Made by a program: the position numbers and the translations under genes
The notes under the pieces: model-generated
The model's database searches: none
The model's input: the letters and a program-made list of their open reading frames with translations, nothing else
Told to the model about the DNA's origin: nothing
From: Eudorina sp. 2006-703-Eu-15
Lineage: Eukaryota > Chlorophyta > Chlorophyceae > Chlamydomonadales > Volvocaceae
Reading direction: 5' to 3'
DNA: 64,000 nt
Assembly: GCA_003117195.1 (NCBI GenBank)
Contig: BDSI01000003.1
Location: 248,001-312,000 of the forward strand
In this document: in pieces, positions 12,501-23,877 of the stretch
Layout of the letters: each line of letters begins with the position of its first letter
Position numbering within the stretch: the stretch's first letter is position 1

Positions 12501-15500
12501 ACAAACTAGAGAGCAGCCGCAGCCGGATGGGTGCCTGGCTTCCCCCACTTGAGCTGCTGATGCTGCAATCATATGGAATGAGCCCAAGCAAGCAGCTACG
12601 CGCCTGCTGGGAATGAAAAGGACACTGAAGTGGGCCCGCTGTCGTCCAACGAGCCAGCTTGGCATCGATGGCGTTGCTTGGAACCCTGCAGCAGCTGTGG
12701 AAACTTTTATGTCGCCGCATGGCGCCCGTCGGTTGCCATGCATTTCTTTGTTATTAGCGGTGTTGTCCGCGCAGCTGGATGGCGGTGCTTTTGTCCGATC
12801 GGATTCGGGACTAACGGCGTGCCTTACTTGGTTCCCGCCCGCACCCGCACCCGCACCAACAGGGCCCCCACCGGAACAACCTGTACGGCGATGTCAACAC
12901 GGTCAACGGCATCCCCTGGCCCGTCATGACGGTCGCGCCGCGCTGGCAGCGGTTCAGGTGCGGTATCCCCCACTCCGTGCGTGACCGCCTGCTGTCAGAT
13001 TCCAAGCAATTCGTCTTCCAATGCATCTCTTCTCCGTACGACAGAACCGGATTTCCGCACGGGGCGGCTGCAGCATCATTGCCAGCAAAATGGGGCCCCG
13101 ATGCCGCTGCCCAGGTCACTGATTCCTGCTGTCCGCCGAGGCATACACAGTCGTCACTTGTTGCAAATCCATTCCTTGTTACTACGCGCCCTCTTGCCCT
13201 TCTGCACGCGGACTCCTGGTAATATGTGTGTTTAGAAAAAAACCCGCACGTGTGTATGTGCACACAGGTGGCTCAGCGCTGCGGTGACCCGGCCCTGGAA
13301 ACTCCGCATCGTCGACGCGGCCGACGGCGCCGACGTCAGTGGCTCCATCTGCAAGGTCATCGCCGGCGACGGCGGACTGCGCCGCACGCCCGCGTCCTTC
13401 CCGCGCGCCGGGCTCTTCATGGGCGTCGCGGAGCGCTACGAGCTCGCGTGCGACTTCTCCGGTCTCGCGGGGCGCACCCTGTACCTGTGGAATGCCAAGG
13501 ACGAGGAGCGGATGAAGGCGGTGCCGTTCTTCTGCCACTCGCACCTGGTCATGCGGATCGAGGTGGCGTCGGTCGGCGCCGCGCCGGCAGCCGCCTTCAC
13601 GCCGCTCGTGCCCGCGCGGCCCGCTCTGGACTTCGTGTTGAGCGACACGACCGACATCCCTCGCGCGCTGGAGATGGCCCGCAACAAGCAGTGCACCCGG
13701 ACATTCCGGTTCGGTCGCCGCCACGGCCACTGGTGCGTGGATGATGGATTGATTTAATGGCCCTGAACTGAATGACTAAAGTAATGAATGAGTGAATGAA
13801 TGAAATCGGTTCTGCATGCATGAGGGTGGGACATGCATGCCGGGCAACCTTGTGAGTCGAACGAGCCAGTGGTACCTAAGGAATTTTGCGCTTTCGGCTT
13901 CTGACGTGTACGACCTGTATGACGTGTTTGGCGGCAAGTGGCAAGTCTTGTGACACAGGCTAATTCACGCCGCGCGTACAGAGGTCGTACATGCCGTACC
14001 GACCGTTCGTGGGTCCTTTCCGCGATCGATTTCGGAGATCGCTGCCACGGTGTTCATAAATGTTTGTGCTGCGCTTTACTGTACTGCACTATACTACACT
14101 GTCCTGGTGCAGGGTCATCAACGGCGAGACCTGGCACACCGCCCGCGTGGCGGCCGCAGATGTTGGTCAGAACACCTGGGAGGTCTGGTGCTTGGAGACG
14201 GGCGGCGGCTGGTTCCACCCCATCCACATCCACCTCGTGGACTTCTACGTGCTGGCGCGCAACCACGAGGAGGCCCAGGTGGGCGGGGCGGGGCGGGCGC
14301 TGCCCGGCGGGCGGGTTGGCGGGCTGATGGGCATCTTGAGGTACCGTATGCGAGGTGTCGGAAGCGGGGTGTCGAAGGGGCCACACGAAGGAATGCAGCC
14401 GGACCGCGGGTCGTGGTCGCCTGCCGGCTGTGTACCAGGTACGGCTGTCACCGATGACTCGCGGGGTCCACGGTGCGTCATTGATAACACCATCGGGCCA
14501 TCTGAATCAAGCCCACGAGGGACAGCCCTGGACACACATACGGCAAACGCCCTGTTGGGCCGCGTAAATAACGCCATGGCCATGGCCAACCTCTCCGAGT
14601 CACCGTGACCTTGATTCCGCGTGACCCACACCCACCGCGACATGCGCGTGTGCAGGTCCATGAGTACGAGCGCTGGACGCCCAAGGATGTCGTACAGTTG
14701 GATCCGAGCTCCCACGTGTCCCTTCTGATCAGGTGCGCGCTGCGTGCTGCGTGCTGCGTGCTGAATCGGGACCTACCTGGATCGGCGAGGGGGCTGCGGG
14801 GCATCTCTGCATGTGGGCTGCCAGCGGGGGGTCCGCCGCCGCCGATAGATGTGCCTCTGGAGTTTTACAACACCCACCATTTTCCTAGTTATTGCGTTAT
14901 GGCGTTATCGCGTTGAAGTGTCCGACCTGACCAGAAATGGTAGCTCACCTTTCCCGCTTTCATCTTGCGGGGCCCCGGACAGGTTCGGGCCGCACCGCGG
15001 CGAGTACATGTTCCACTGCCACAACCTGGTGCACGAGGTGAGAGCAGCTGGGGGAAAAGGGGGTTAAATTGAAAAAAGAAATAAACCCGAAGAACGAACC
15101 GGCGGAAGGGGGAAGCCGGGGCGGGCAAGGGACGGAGGGTACCGGGCAGCAGCCGCTGTCGGAACCCGGATCCGGATCCGGGGCTTGAAGCCGCGGACGC
15201 ACGCAGCGCACTGCGGCCCCCAGCCAGGCCCCTGCCCGCAAAATGCTGCACACCACCGGCACTCACGGAACATCGTTGCCACATGATGTCCAGCGCGCTG
15301 CTCTGCTGCCCGGGCGACTTACCACCAACTGGTGACGCACTATGTGACGTCAACACCATCCCGTACGTACTGGCCGAGGGTAAATAAATCCGTTCCTGGT
15401 TGGGCGCAGGATTTCGAGATGATGCGCTCCTTCCGGGTCGACCATACGTCCGCCGGCCGCACCAGCAGCACGGCGCTGCCGATGCAGTCGCAGCCGGCGC

Positions 15501-16396
15501 TCATCCAGAACCTCAACGGCTTTGTGTACGACCTGTGAGTGCATGCGCTGTCGCCGCGCTGGATGATGATCTTACACCGGGCATGGGCGCGCACGTGTGT
15601 TCCGCGAGAAACCCCAAACCCGACGAGAGCGCGTGTGTATGTGAGGAGCACCTTTGTGGGGGGTGGAGCAAACCCATCCAGTCCCCGGGCTGGGCCGCAC
15701 ATGCGCTTTAACCCTGCTGCTAGATGACACTGCCCCGCTTCCACCCTGGAGGTAGGGGTGCCCCTGGTTCGGACGTCCCTGTCGTACTACCGTACTACGC
15801 CGGCAAGAGGCAGGCCGCCGTGCGCCACCGATATATCGCTATCTTGTGCCCCCGCCCCCTTTTTCCCCGCTCAGATACAACGACCCGGTGAATCCCAACT
15901 ACGGCCCGCGTGCCACGTCCAGTCTGACCCCGCTCCGCACATCCGCCAGCAACACCGCCGTACAGGACGCCCTGTCGTACAGCATCACCCGCGGCATTTA
16001 CCGGTGAGATGCCTGATGCCTGATGACTGCGTGCACCAGGGATGGATGCCCGGGTGCAGTGAATGGTTCCCAGGTTCCGACCCGCGGTGGCTGCCCACGT
16101 GCCCATCATGATGCGCTCTTCCGACCAACCTCACAGCCCACTGCACGACTGCGCCGCTCCGGCGCCACAAAGTCCTTCCTCGAGTCTGCGTGCGCGCATC
16201 AGTCGGAAGGCGGGACCCTCTACTCATGTCCGACCGTCCGTACATTATTCCACCGTTTGCTGTCGTACCATCACCAACGGCTGTCCACAGGATCTTCTAT
16301 CCCGGCGGCGCGAGCAACGAGAGCCCGCTGTTGTACGACGCGTCCATCAACCCCTGGCGGGTGTCGCTTCCCAACGCCACCCGCTGCCGGGCTTGA
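5058..16396 (+). CDS. Secreted haem peroxidase fused to multicopper oxidase
   Basis: Hand-built exons: 5058-5474, 5703-5878, 6366-6453, 6744-6980, 7392-7468, 7736-7892, 8438-8659, 9065-9395, 9673-9744, 10011-10087, 10534-10666, 10970-11046, 11197-11324, 11472-11878, 12325-12485, 12863-12957, 13268-13732, 14113-14278, 14656-14732, 14983-15037, 15410-15534, 15875-16003, 16291-16396. They total 3978 nt (~1325 aa) with matching phase at every junction. A hydrophobic signal peptide opens the protein. Residues ~140-500 are a plant/fungal-type peroxidase: distal FIRSAFHD (Arg ~160, His ~164), GGADSSLLL, Asn ~198, SVADTVAV, GRLDS, and proximal His ~300 in LMGSHAL. A Cys-rich stretch (~565-620) follows. 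Residues ~735-1290 are a CotA-like oxidase with all copper motifs: HLHG, HDH, HPIHIH and HCHNLVHEDFEMM. Expected activities are H2O2-dependent and O2-dependent oxidation outside the cell. The substrate is unknown. Individual splice sites, notably at 10970, may shift. Confidence 0.8.
15061..15112 (+). repeat. Short intronic repeat, family A
   Basis: Lies in the intron after the HCH exon of the peroxidase-oxidase gene. Its core (TTGAAAAAAGAAATAAACCC then GAAGAACGAACC) recurs in reverse at 50597-50632 and 60733-60772 and forward at 57883-57925, with looser relatives near 5536 and 61471. Confidence 0.6.
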
Positions 16397-19300
16397 TTGC
16401 ACCATGCAATCATGCCCCGCCCCCAGCGATCTTTTCCAGGGTGGACCCTCCTGTCATGAATGAATGAATCCTCCTGTCCGTCGTACAGACCTGATCGTGT
16501 CCCAGCGAACGGCACTAGCTAGCGTGTTTAATCAATGTGTCAGTGAAACAGACAGGGTAGCCTAGCTAGGCGGCTCCGGGAGCCCCAATGTCCGGGCATA
16601 TTGCATTAGTGCCTAATGAGCACTACCTGCTGGTGTGTTGGCAGTATTTGCTTCATCATTTCCTTATTAATGGGTAGGCATGTGCGCAGCATCAGAGGGC
16701 CCGGACATACATGTGCTTTGCGAGGGGAACTGGTGGCGGGTTGTATGTCTCGGTTGGTGGGTTGCCTGCCTCACCTGTCGAGGGTGGATAGATTGAGCAT
16801 CCCCGTGGCCGGCGCCTCGCTGGGTGGGCCGCGAATTGCGGCTGGCTGGCTTGGGTCGGCATTTCGTCAGTGCGTGGCAGGATCGACCAATGGTTTTGCC
16901 TAGCTAGCTAGGGATCAAGGGTTTGGGGTATTAGGGCTATGGTGCGTCTCGCCCTGGCAGTGGCACTACTGCGTAACACAAGGGACTCCAAGCTAATCCC
17001 CATTGACCCTGACGCCATCCACCTTGTTGCTGATCGACGCATGGCGGATAGATGGGTTACGGTGGGGAGCGCGTGATATATGGCTCAGGCCAAGTAGTCG
17101 TTGTTTGTCACATGCACAAGCAGCGTGTTCTGCGTCCGCACGCACGGCGGTTTTTTTCTCGTGTGTGTATGTTCGGTACATGCCCCTATTCTTAGCCGTA
17201 CATGTACCTATGAGCGAACTGTTTTTTGTCTGTGTGTTGCTATTAGGAATAGACAAGCAGGTCGTCTGTGGCACCGCAGGCAGGTATGTAAGCCAGGGGC
17301 GTGCGGCACCGAGGATAGACGCTGCGTCTCTGGTTCGTTGACCCAGCCACGCAGCCAGTGAGCAGGCAACCGCAGGACCATGTGGTGGGAGTTACGTGTC
17401 GCCTGGTGGGAGAGTCGAGGGGCAGGTGTGAGCAGCGCGGTGGCGCGGGGGACGCTGTGCGGTATGGTAGTATATGGTATATGATCACTAGAGGTCTTGG
17501 AGAGTTGCTTGCGAGAGGTCTTGGAGACGTCCGCACATACATGGCGGCGCACGTGCGCGCACGCGGCTGTAGCAGAGCGCTGCTGGCGGACGAGCAGCAG
17601 CAGCAGTAGCAGTAGCAGCAGCGGTGAATGCGTTGGCTCGCTCAGACCTGCCGGGGTTTGTTCCCCAGCGCGACGCAGTCGGTACCCTTGCTGGCCCTCG
17701 AGGCGCATGGGCAGTCCAGCTAGCTGGCTGCCCCAGCATGCCATTGATTGATTGATGATGCACGGCATTCATTGCCTCCTACCTAGCTCGGGAGAGCCCT
17801 CATCTGTTCGTTCCGCACGCAAGCACGGGGCCGGCGTGCATCGATCCGTGTGTGCCGTCGCCCACGCATTGTCCGTCAAAGACGTTTCATGGGGTGCTGA
17901 GCGGCGGGTACCGATGATGCACTGACGGCCAGCGAAACACGCTTCTGGCTGGACGTATGTACGGCATCGCCCATTTGCACGTAGAAGCTTGTAACACATA
18001 TAAAACTGCAACACTTGCGGACACGTAACGGCTGATACGACATGACCGAGCTGGTTTCTGGGGCGTGTTCGCTCACGCTCCAAGTACGGCATCAGGATGA
18101 CCCCGCCGTTCCCCGAGTGACCAGCACGCGGAGGCCCCCGGGTAGCCAGGGCGCAGGGCGTGCCCCATCGGTTCTTCGCATGAGATTTTGACATCTGGGT
18201 TGAACAGTGCTATTGGAGCTGGTGGCACGCCTGCCTGCCTGCCCGTCCGCCTGCGTCTTCCCACACACGCCGCATTCCAGCCCGCACTCGGGTACGGTGC
18301 AGCTAACCAAGACCCGCCCATGGCCGCCGACGTGCCTCATCGCCGTGCCCGCGTGCCGTACCAGGGGTGGATGCATTTTGCTGTACTGACTCACGGGATT
18401 TATTAGCTTCGGATTTATTTAGTCCAGGCGCCTGGTGCATGGACGATGCGAGTGTTGATGCCCAATCTATCCAGACCGAGACGGTCAAGGACGGCGGGGC
18501 CTGATGAGGTAGTACGGCAGTACAGTGCGCATCTCTAGGGCAGACCTGCGATGCAGCAAGAGCCTTTGCCAAGTAGGAATAGAACGGGAAGGAGTGTACT
18601 TCTCATGTGAAGAAGACGATTGGCTGGTCGGTAAGGACCGCTTACGTCAAGGACTTTTTTTCGGTTCGTTTGGAGCAAATGGCAACCGTTACAGCGCCAG
18701 CCAGGCACGTTTCCTTTTGCCGAAAGAGAATCCGTGTCCCAAGGAAGGCCCTCGTGATCAGGCGCATGCAAACGCCCACGCAGGCGTCAACCGCTCGGTC
18801 CAAGACATGCAACCGACCAACCGACCAACCGACCAACCGCCCAACCACCCAGCAGTCGCCCAACTTTATTCAGCCTTTCCGCGGCCCCGAGTAACCTTTA
18901 TACGAATGGCTGTTTGACCGCACCTGCACCTGCAAGTAGCCAGGCGTCCAGGCGATTGACAAAAACGGGGAGCTGGGCTATGCTGGTGGCATGATGAATG
19001 ATTAGCGCTTTAAGCGCGCACACGTGTGCGTCGGCAGCCGAAGAATCCCGGATGATGTTGCGCCCGCCGCAACTTGACGTGCCGGCTGCTGCATCCTCAC
19101 CTCCCCCCCACACACATATCCCAATCCCTCGTCGCATGTCACGAGAGATGTTGTAAGCCCCGAAGCCCCATGCGTGCTGGACCGGTGCTGAGAAAGAGGG
19201 CGCACGCGCCGAACCGCAAAGGGCTACTTGCAAACCGATGCGCACCTGAAATTTTCCCTTGCAGTGCTTCGGTACCGTACTACTAGTGCGAGGATGGGCC

Positions 19301-20539
19301 CGTGGATGCTTCGTGCAAGTGACTGCATGAATGCATCCACCCGTAAAACAGCAGACCATGTGGTACAACGCCGTAACTGCTGTACACGCGGGGGTTCGGC
19401 CGGCAGCGGCCGGCAGGGTACGGGGGCGGGGACGGGCGGCGTCCCTGTTCGGCGCAAGCTTACGCCCAAATACATGAGAACGACCAGCGGCACAGACAAC
19501 AACGGAGGAAATAGAACACCCTGTGTCATCCGGACTGTTGGACGCAAAGCCCGTGTGTCAAATAAAAGGGAACCTCTTCGCGCCCGTACGTCCGAGACCC
19601 ACGGGTCGGCCGGCAGCATCACCAGAACGTCCAGCTCCCCTTCCCCCCGCCCCCCGGCAGCACAAACACAAGTGCCGCAATCCGTCACCTGATCGCATAT
19701 CCTTTGCTTTGGGATCACGAAACATCATGAAACAAACAGTCAGTAACGTATTGTCAAAGAACACACAATAGTCAGAAACAAACATCCATGCAGTCACATA
19801 GCCGCGGGTCCGTAGCACGACCATAGCACACGTCATGCACGGCGCACAGCATGCCTGCCGTCAAGTCCTGAGTCCTCAAGTCATGTTGGGAAGCTCCCCC
19901 GGCCTGCTAACATCCGGCGTTCTGCCACATCAGCATGGGGGCGTGACGTGCAGCGGCAGTCACGATCTGGTCACCAGCCGGGAGATCTCCTCATCTTTTG
20001 ATCCACACGGGATCTGCTGTACGGAACTGTACGGGAGCTCCCTTTACATCATCAGCGATGCCGAATAGAGCGGGCAACACTTGATCGTTGGGTCGAACAG
20101 GTTCAACCTGCCGTACACACACGAGGGCCGGGGGTTGAAGGGCCGGAAGACGGGGCGTCAGCGGTCAACGCGGTCAACGGATGGGTGGGTGTTAGCGACA
20201 CACACGGCGCGTGCCGGTGGCTGCCCAGGGTTTCCCAACACGTGCTTCGCTACCACGTGCTCAACGTCCCTCTGACGGTGCTGAACACGGCAGTACGACA
20301 AACACCCACACCGGCACACACATGCACACACATGCACACATACACATGCCGTACACACCCTAGTACACGGGCCACCCCGGCCCCACCCGCCCTCGGCAGC
20401 CCCTTCCTCCCGCACCCGTGCTCCCCGCCGCACCCTCCCCGGCCAGTCCCGCGCTCCCTGCCGCAGTACGGTGTACCCGCCGCACGGCGCACCACACACA
20501 CACACACGCACACACAGCGTGTTGACACTTGACAGACAC
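16397..20539. other. 4.1 kb intergenic region, no gene recognised
   Basis: Lies between the 3' end of the peroxidase-oxidase gene and the 3' end of the pherophorin gene (convergent). Frames are short, lack conserved motifs and do not chain through splice sites. Simple repeats are present: a CAG/TAG triplet run around 17596-17624 and a CCGACCAA tetrad-like repeat around 18811-18850. The segment may hold UTRs or non-coding transcripts; none can be shown from sequence alone. Confidence 0.5.
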
Positions 20540-23500
20540 TCACCAACACGTGCGGTCGCCCTCGGGCGCGTTGCAGAAGGCGGACAGGGACACGGTCTTG
20601 TCGAGCTCCAGGCAGATGGTGGCGCCCTTGGCCTGCTGGCGGCTCCAGCTGATGGGGGTGGCCTTGAGGGTCTGCTCGCCGAAGGCGCCCCAGGTCGGCG
20701 CCCGGTAGGCGACCTTGCCGCCCGCGGGCGTGATGGCGATGGAATCGATGGCGCGCCGCATGGTCTCGTTGGCCCAGAACTCCGCCTTGAGCAGGGTGGT
20801 GCTGCTGCCGCAGGGGGACTGTTGGGCGCGGGGGAGGCGGAAGGGGCGGAGAAGGGGCGCGGGGGTCGGGGGGGATAAACAAAGGGGTGAGAGGGAGGAC
20901 GTGGGAAGGGATGTGCGGAGAGCCAAGGGGAGGAGCGCGGACTACGGGAGGCGTGTGAGGGCAGGAACCGTCGACTGATGGCTGCGGCGCATCGAGAGAG
21001 CGCATCGGCAGCCTCGCCGGGGCAGCAGCACATCGGGGATCGGGTTGGCGGTCCTCCGAACCCCCCCTTGCCTCCCTGGACAGCCCCCGCCCCTACCTCT
21101 TCTGTGCAGTGTGCACCCCTGACCCCCTCCCCCCCGCACCCCGGCGGGAGAGATCCTGCCCGCCTCAGTTCCCTCCCTGTCGCCCAGTTCCCCCTGACGC
21201 CGCCCTCCCGTCATGTCCTCCCTGCCGCCCTCCGCGGTCACCGACCTCGCCGCATGGGATAACCGGAAAGCAGCCCCGACACACCCGGCCCGGCCCCTCA
21301 CCACACCCACCGCCGGGATGTTCGGCGTCCGGGTGTCCAGCGTGAAGCAGTAGTTGCGGGTGGTCTTCTTGCGGCCGGGGCCGGAGGACATCATGGGCAG
21401 GACCGCGAAGGACGTCGTCAGGCGCCGAGTGTCGCACCTGCAGGGGGGCGGCGGGCGGGGAGGGAGGCGCGGGCGCGGAGAGCGGGCGGCGGGCTGGGTG
21501 AATCGGTAGCAGCAGCATCAGCCTTGCCATGAAGCCGTCCATCGGCCCCTTCTGGCAGGTAGCACGAAAACTCCCCCTTTCAATGAGCTACCTGCCGCAC
21601 CACCAAGCTCCGTAACCCCCCACACCTGCCATGTGCACCGCTGACCTCCAAGCTCTACCCAGCTGCGCTCTGCTCTTGCTCAACAACACACGCAGGCACC
21701 CACCCTCAGGTCCGCAAGGGAACGGTATGTACGGCAGGTAGGTAGGTAGGTAGGTAGGCAGGTAGGTTGCGAGTTCCCAACTTACTCGCACTTGGGGAAG
21801 GGCACAGTCTTCGGTACGCAGGTGGTGGCGGTGTAGGCAGACAGGCAGCCCGGCGCGCCGCCCGGCCCGGTGACGGAAACCGCGAGGTTGTAGTCGTACA
21901 AGTACGACGGGCAGTCGGTGCTCCCCATCGCCACATCCAGCCACTCGGTCACTTGAGTGTTGAGCCATCCCTGGATCTTCTGCGCCTCGGCGGCCGACAG
22001 GAAGACGCCGCAGACGGTGACCTGGTTGGCCTCGCACGTGATGGCCGCAGGCGTGGGCACCATGAGGGCGCCGACGGAGGCGGCGTAGGAGGCGACGTCG
22101 TCGGCGATGTAGTTGGCGAACTCTTGGCACATCGTGTTGGTGATAGTGAGCGGGAAGACCGGACTGTTGGGCGTCAGCACCAGGTTCGCGCAGACGGTGC
22201 ACTCCGGCGGCGGCGACGGCGGCGGCGGCGAGGGTGGCGGCGGCGGGGACGGCGACGGCGGCGGGGGCGACGGCGGCGGCGGCGACGGCGGCGGCGGCGA
22301 GGGTGGCGGCGGCGGGGGCGGCGACGGCGGCGGGGGCGGCGGCGGGGACGGCGGCGGCGGCGAGGGTGGCGGCGGCGGGGGCGGCGACGGCGGCGGGGGC
22401 GGCGGCGGGGACGGCGGCGGGGGCGGCGGCGGCGACGGCGGCGGCGGCGACGGCGGCGGCGGGCTGGGCACGTTCGCGAGGGAGATCGGGCAGCAGTCGT
22501 TCTGGGTGTCGAAGACTGCGGTGGAGCAGACGCCGGCGGGCATGCCCGCGGGCGGCGTGCAGAGGGTCTCCAGGCTGGTGCAGCCCTCGCCGTTCTTGTT
22601 GGTGCCGAGGGTGATACAGATCTCGGCGCCGTCGTCGGTCATGTCCAGCCCCAGCTGCGTGATCTTGAGGATCTTCTTGCCGACAGGGCCCTGGGAGGGG
22701 TTGTCGAAGGCGGGGCCCACGGCTGTGGGGACGCCGTTGACGGTGGCCTTGATGGTCACACCGAAGGCGTCGCACTCGGGGTTGACGTCGAACTGCAGCA
22801 GGCAAATTGGGAGCCAGAGGCGCGGAAGGAAGTAAGGGGCGGAGGCGAGGGGCGGAAGCAGTGAGGGGCGGAAGAAGCAGTGAGGGGCGGGGGCCCACGG
22901 GGGACCATGGGGGTTGGGTGGCGGGTGGGCGACGTTTGTTTGCTTTCGCGCCGCATTAGAGAACCATGAGAGCGGGCTACTCCGTTGACCTCGCGTCTGT
23001 TGCGCATGAGGCCGGCATGCGCAAGAGCGAGACGTCCACAGGCAGCGGTGCAGGCAGAGCGGTTTAAGTGGACTCAATTTATCAAAATGTAATTGAGAAC
23101 TGACATTTTGCATCGCAGCCGCGGATTTTGGGATGAGGCTGGAGGGCGGCGAGCATGCAGCCTCACTGGAACAGCAAATCCTACGACATCGGCAGATCCC
23201 CTCCCAAGCCACTGAATCCGACATGGACGTCCTGTCGCATTCCGTTGCGCCATCCAACTCGTCTGGTTCCGCGTGCAGACATATCGAGCTGGCATGGCCG
23301 AGAGCGCCATGTTCCGGAACCGCATTCAGTAATTGAGTCCAGGACACCGCGCGCACCTCAAGCTTCTTCAGGTCAGCCGAAGTGCAGCAGTAGGACTTGC
23401 AGTTCGCCGGCTTCACGACGTTCAGGGTGAAGCAGTATTTGCCCTTGCCTGCCGCCTTGACCGTCGGCGAAATGCTGTACGCCGAAATCTTTGAGCATTG

Positions 23501-23877
23501 GCAGTATGGAAAGTCGGGGTAGATGCCTGACTGGGCGTTGACAGCCACCCTGTGGACAGAAACAAACACGGTCAGGTCATCCCTCGCGATCGCCGAGTCG
23601 TTCACCGCGTCGCGTCTGACGCTACGGGGAGTGCCTCAATGCAAATTGCAAATAAAGAGGTGTACATTTGCGGATACTTCCTTCTATGGAGCTGCTGTCA
23701 TACAAATGACAGGAACCCAGCGGACATGAGCGGGGCCCGGAAGCGAACAGTGCGACAATGACCCGAAACTCATCCCAATACAATGTGGTTTGCGTATTCG
23801 CTGTGATATTACGCTGTATGCACTTACGCAAAGGCCGCAGCTGCCAGCAGAACGGCCACAGGGCCGAGACGAGCCAT
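20540..23877 (-). CDS. Pherophorin, extracellular-matrix glycoprotein
   Basis: Exons (minus strand): 23828-23877, 23357-23549, 21786-22792, 21311-21437, 20540-20818, totalling 1656 nt (551 aa) with consistent phases. The start is chosen because it opens a signal peptide (MARLGPVAVLLAAAAFA). An N-terminal pherophorin domain follows (FPYCQCSKI, KYCFTLNVV, Cys pairs), split by the intron after KKLE. A proline-rich rod of SPPPP-type repeats occupies roughly residues 187-279. A second pherophorin domain begins ECTVCANLV and ends EGDRTCW before the stop. Pherophorins are secreted Hyp-rich glycoproteins that build the volvocine extracellular matrix; the Ser-Pro rod is expected to be hydroxylated and glycosylated. 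The two-globule, one-rod layout is standard. Which pherophorin paralogue it is cannot be told here. Confidence 0.9.
22200..22480 (-). repeat. Coding Ser-Pro repeat of the pherophorin rod
   Basis: A GGC-rich run on the + strand encodes, on the minus strand, tandem SPP to SPPPPPPP units. The opposite-strand frames through it are long Gly/Arg or Gly/Asp artefacts. Length polymorphism between strains is likely. Confidence 0.9.

Noticed and set aside
10900..16396. Treating the multicopper oxidase as a separate gene
   Set aside because: No signal peptide or convincing ATG lies at the start of the oxidase, and exon phases continue cleanly from the peroxidase exons.
18525..18917. 130-codon + strand frame in the 4.1 kb intergenic region
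   Set aside because: No domain, mixed codon usage and a tandem CCGACCAA repeat inside it.
21767..22864. Long + strand Arg/Gly-rich frames opposite the pherophorin
   Set aside because: They are the shadow of the proline-rich repeat; codon bias and domain motifs support only the minus strand.
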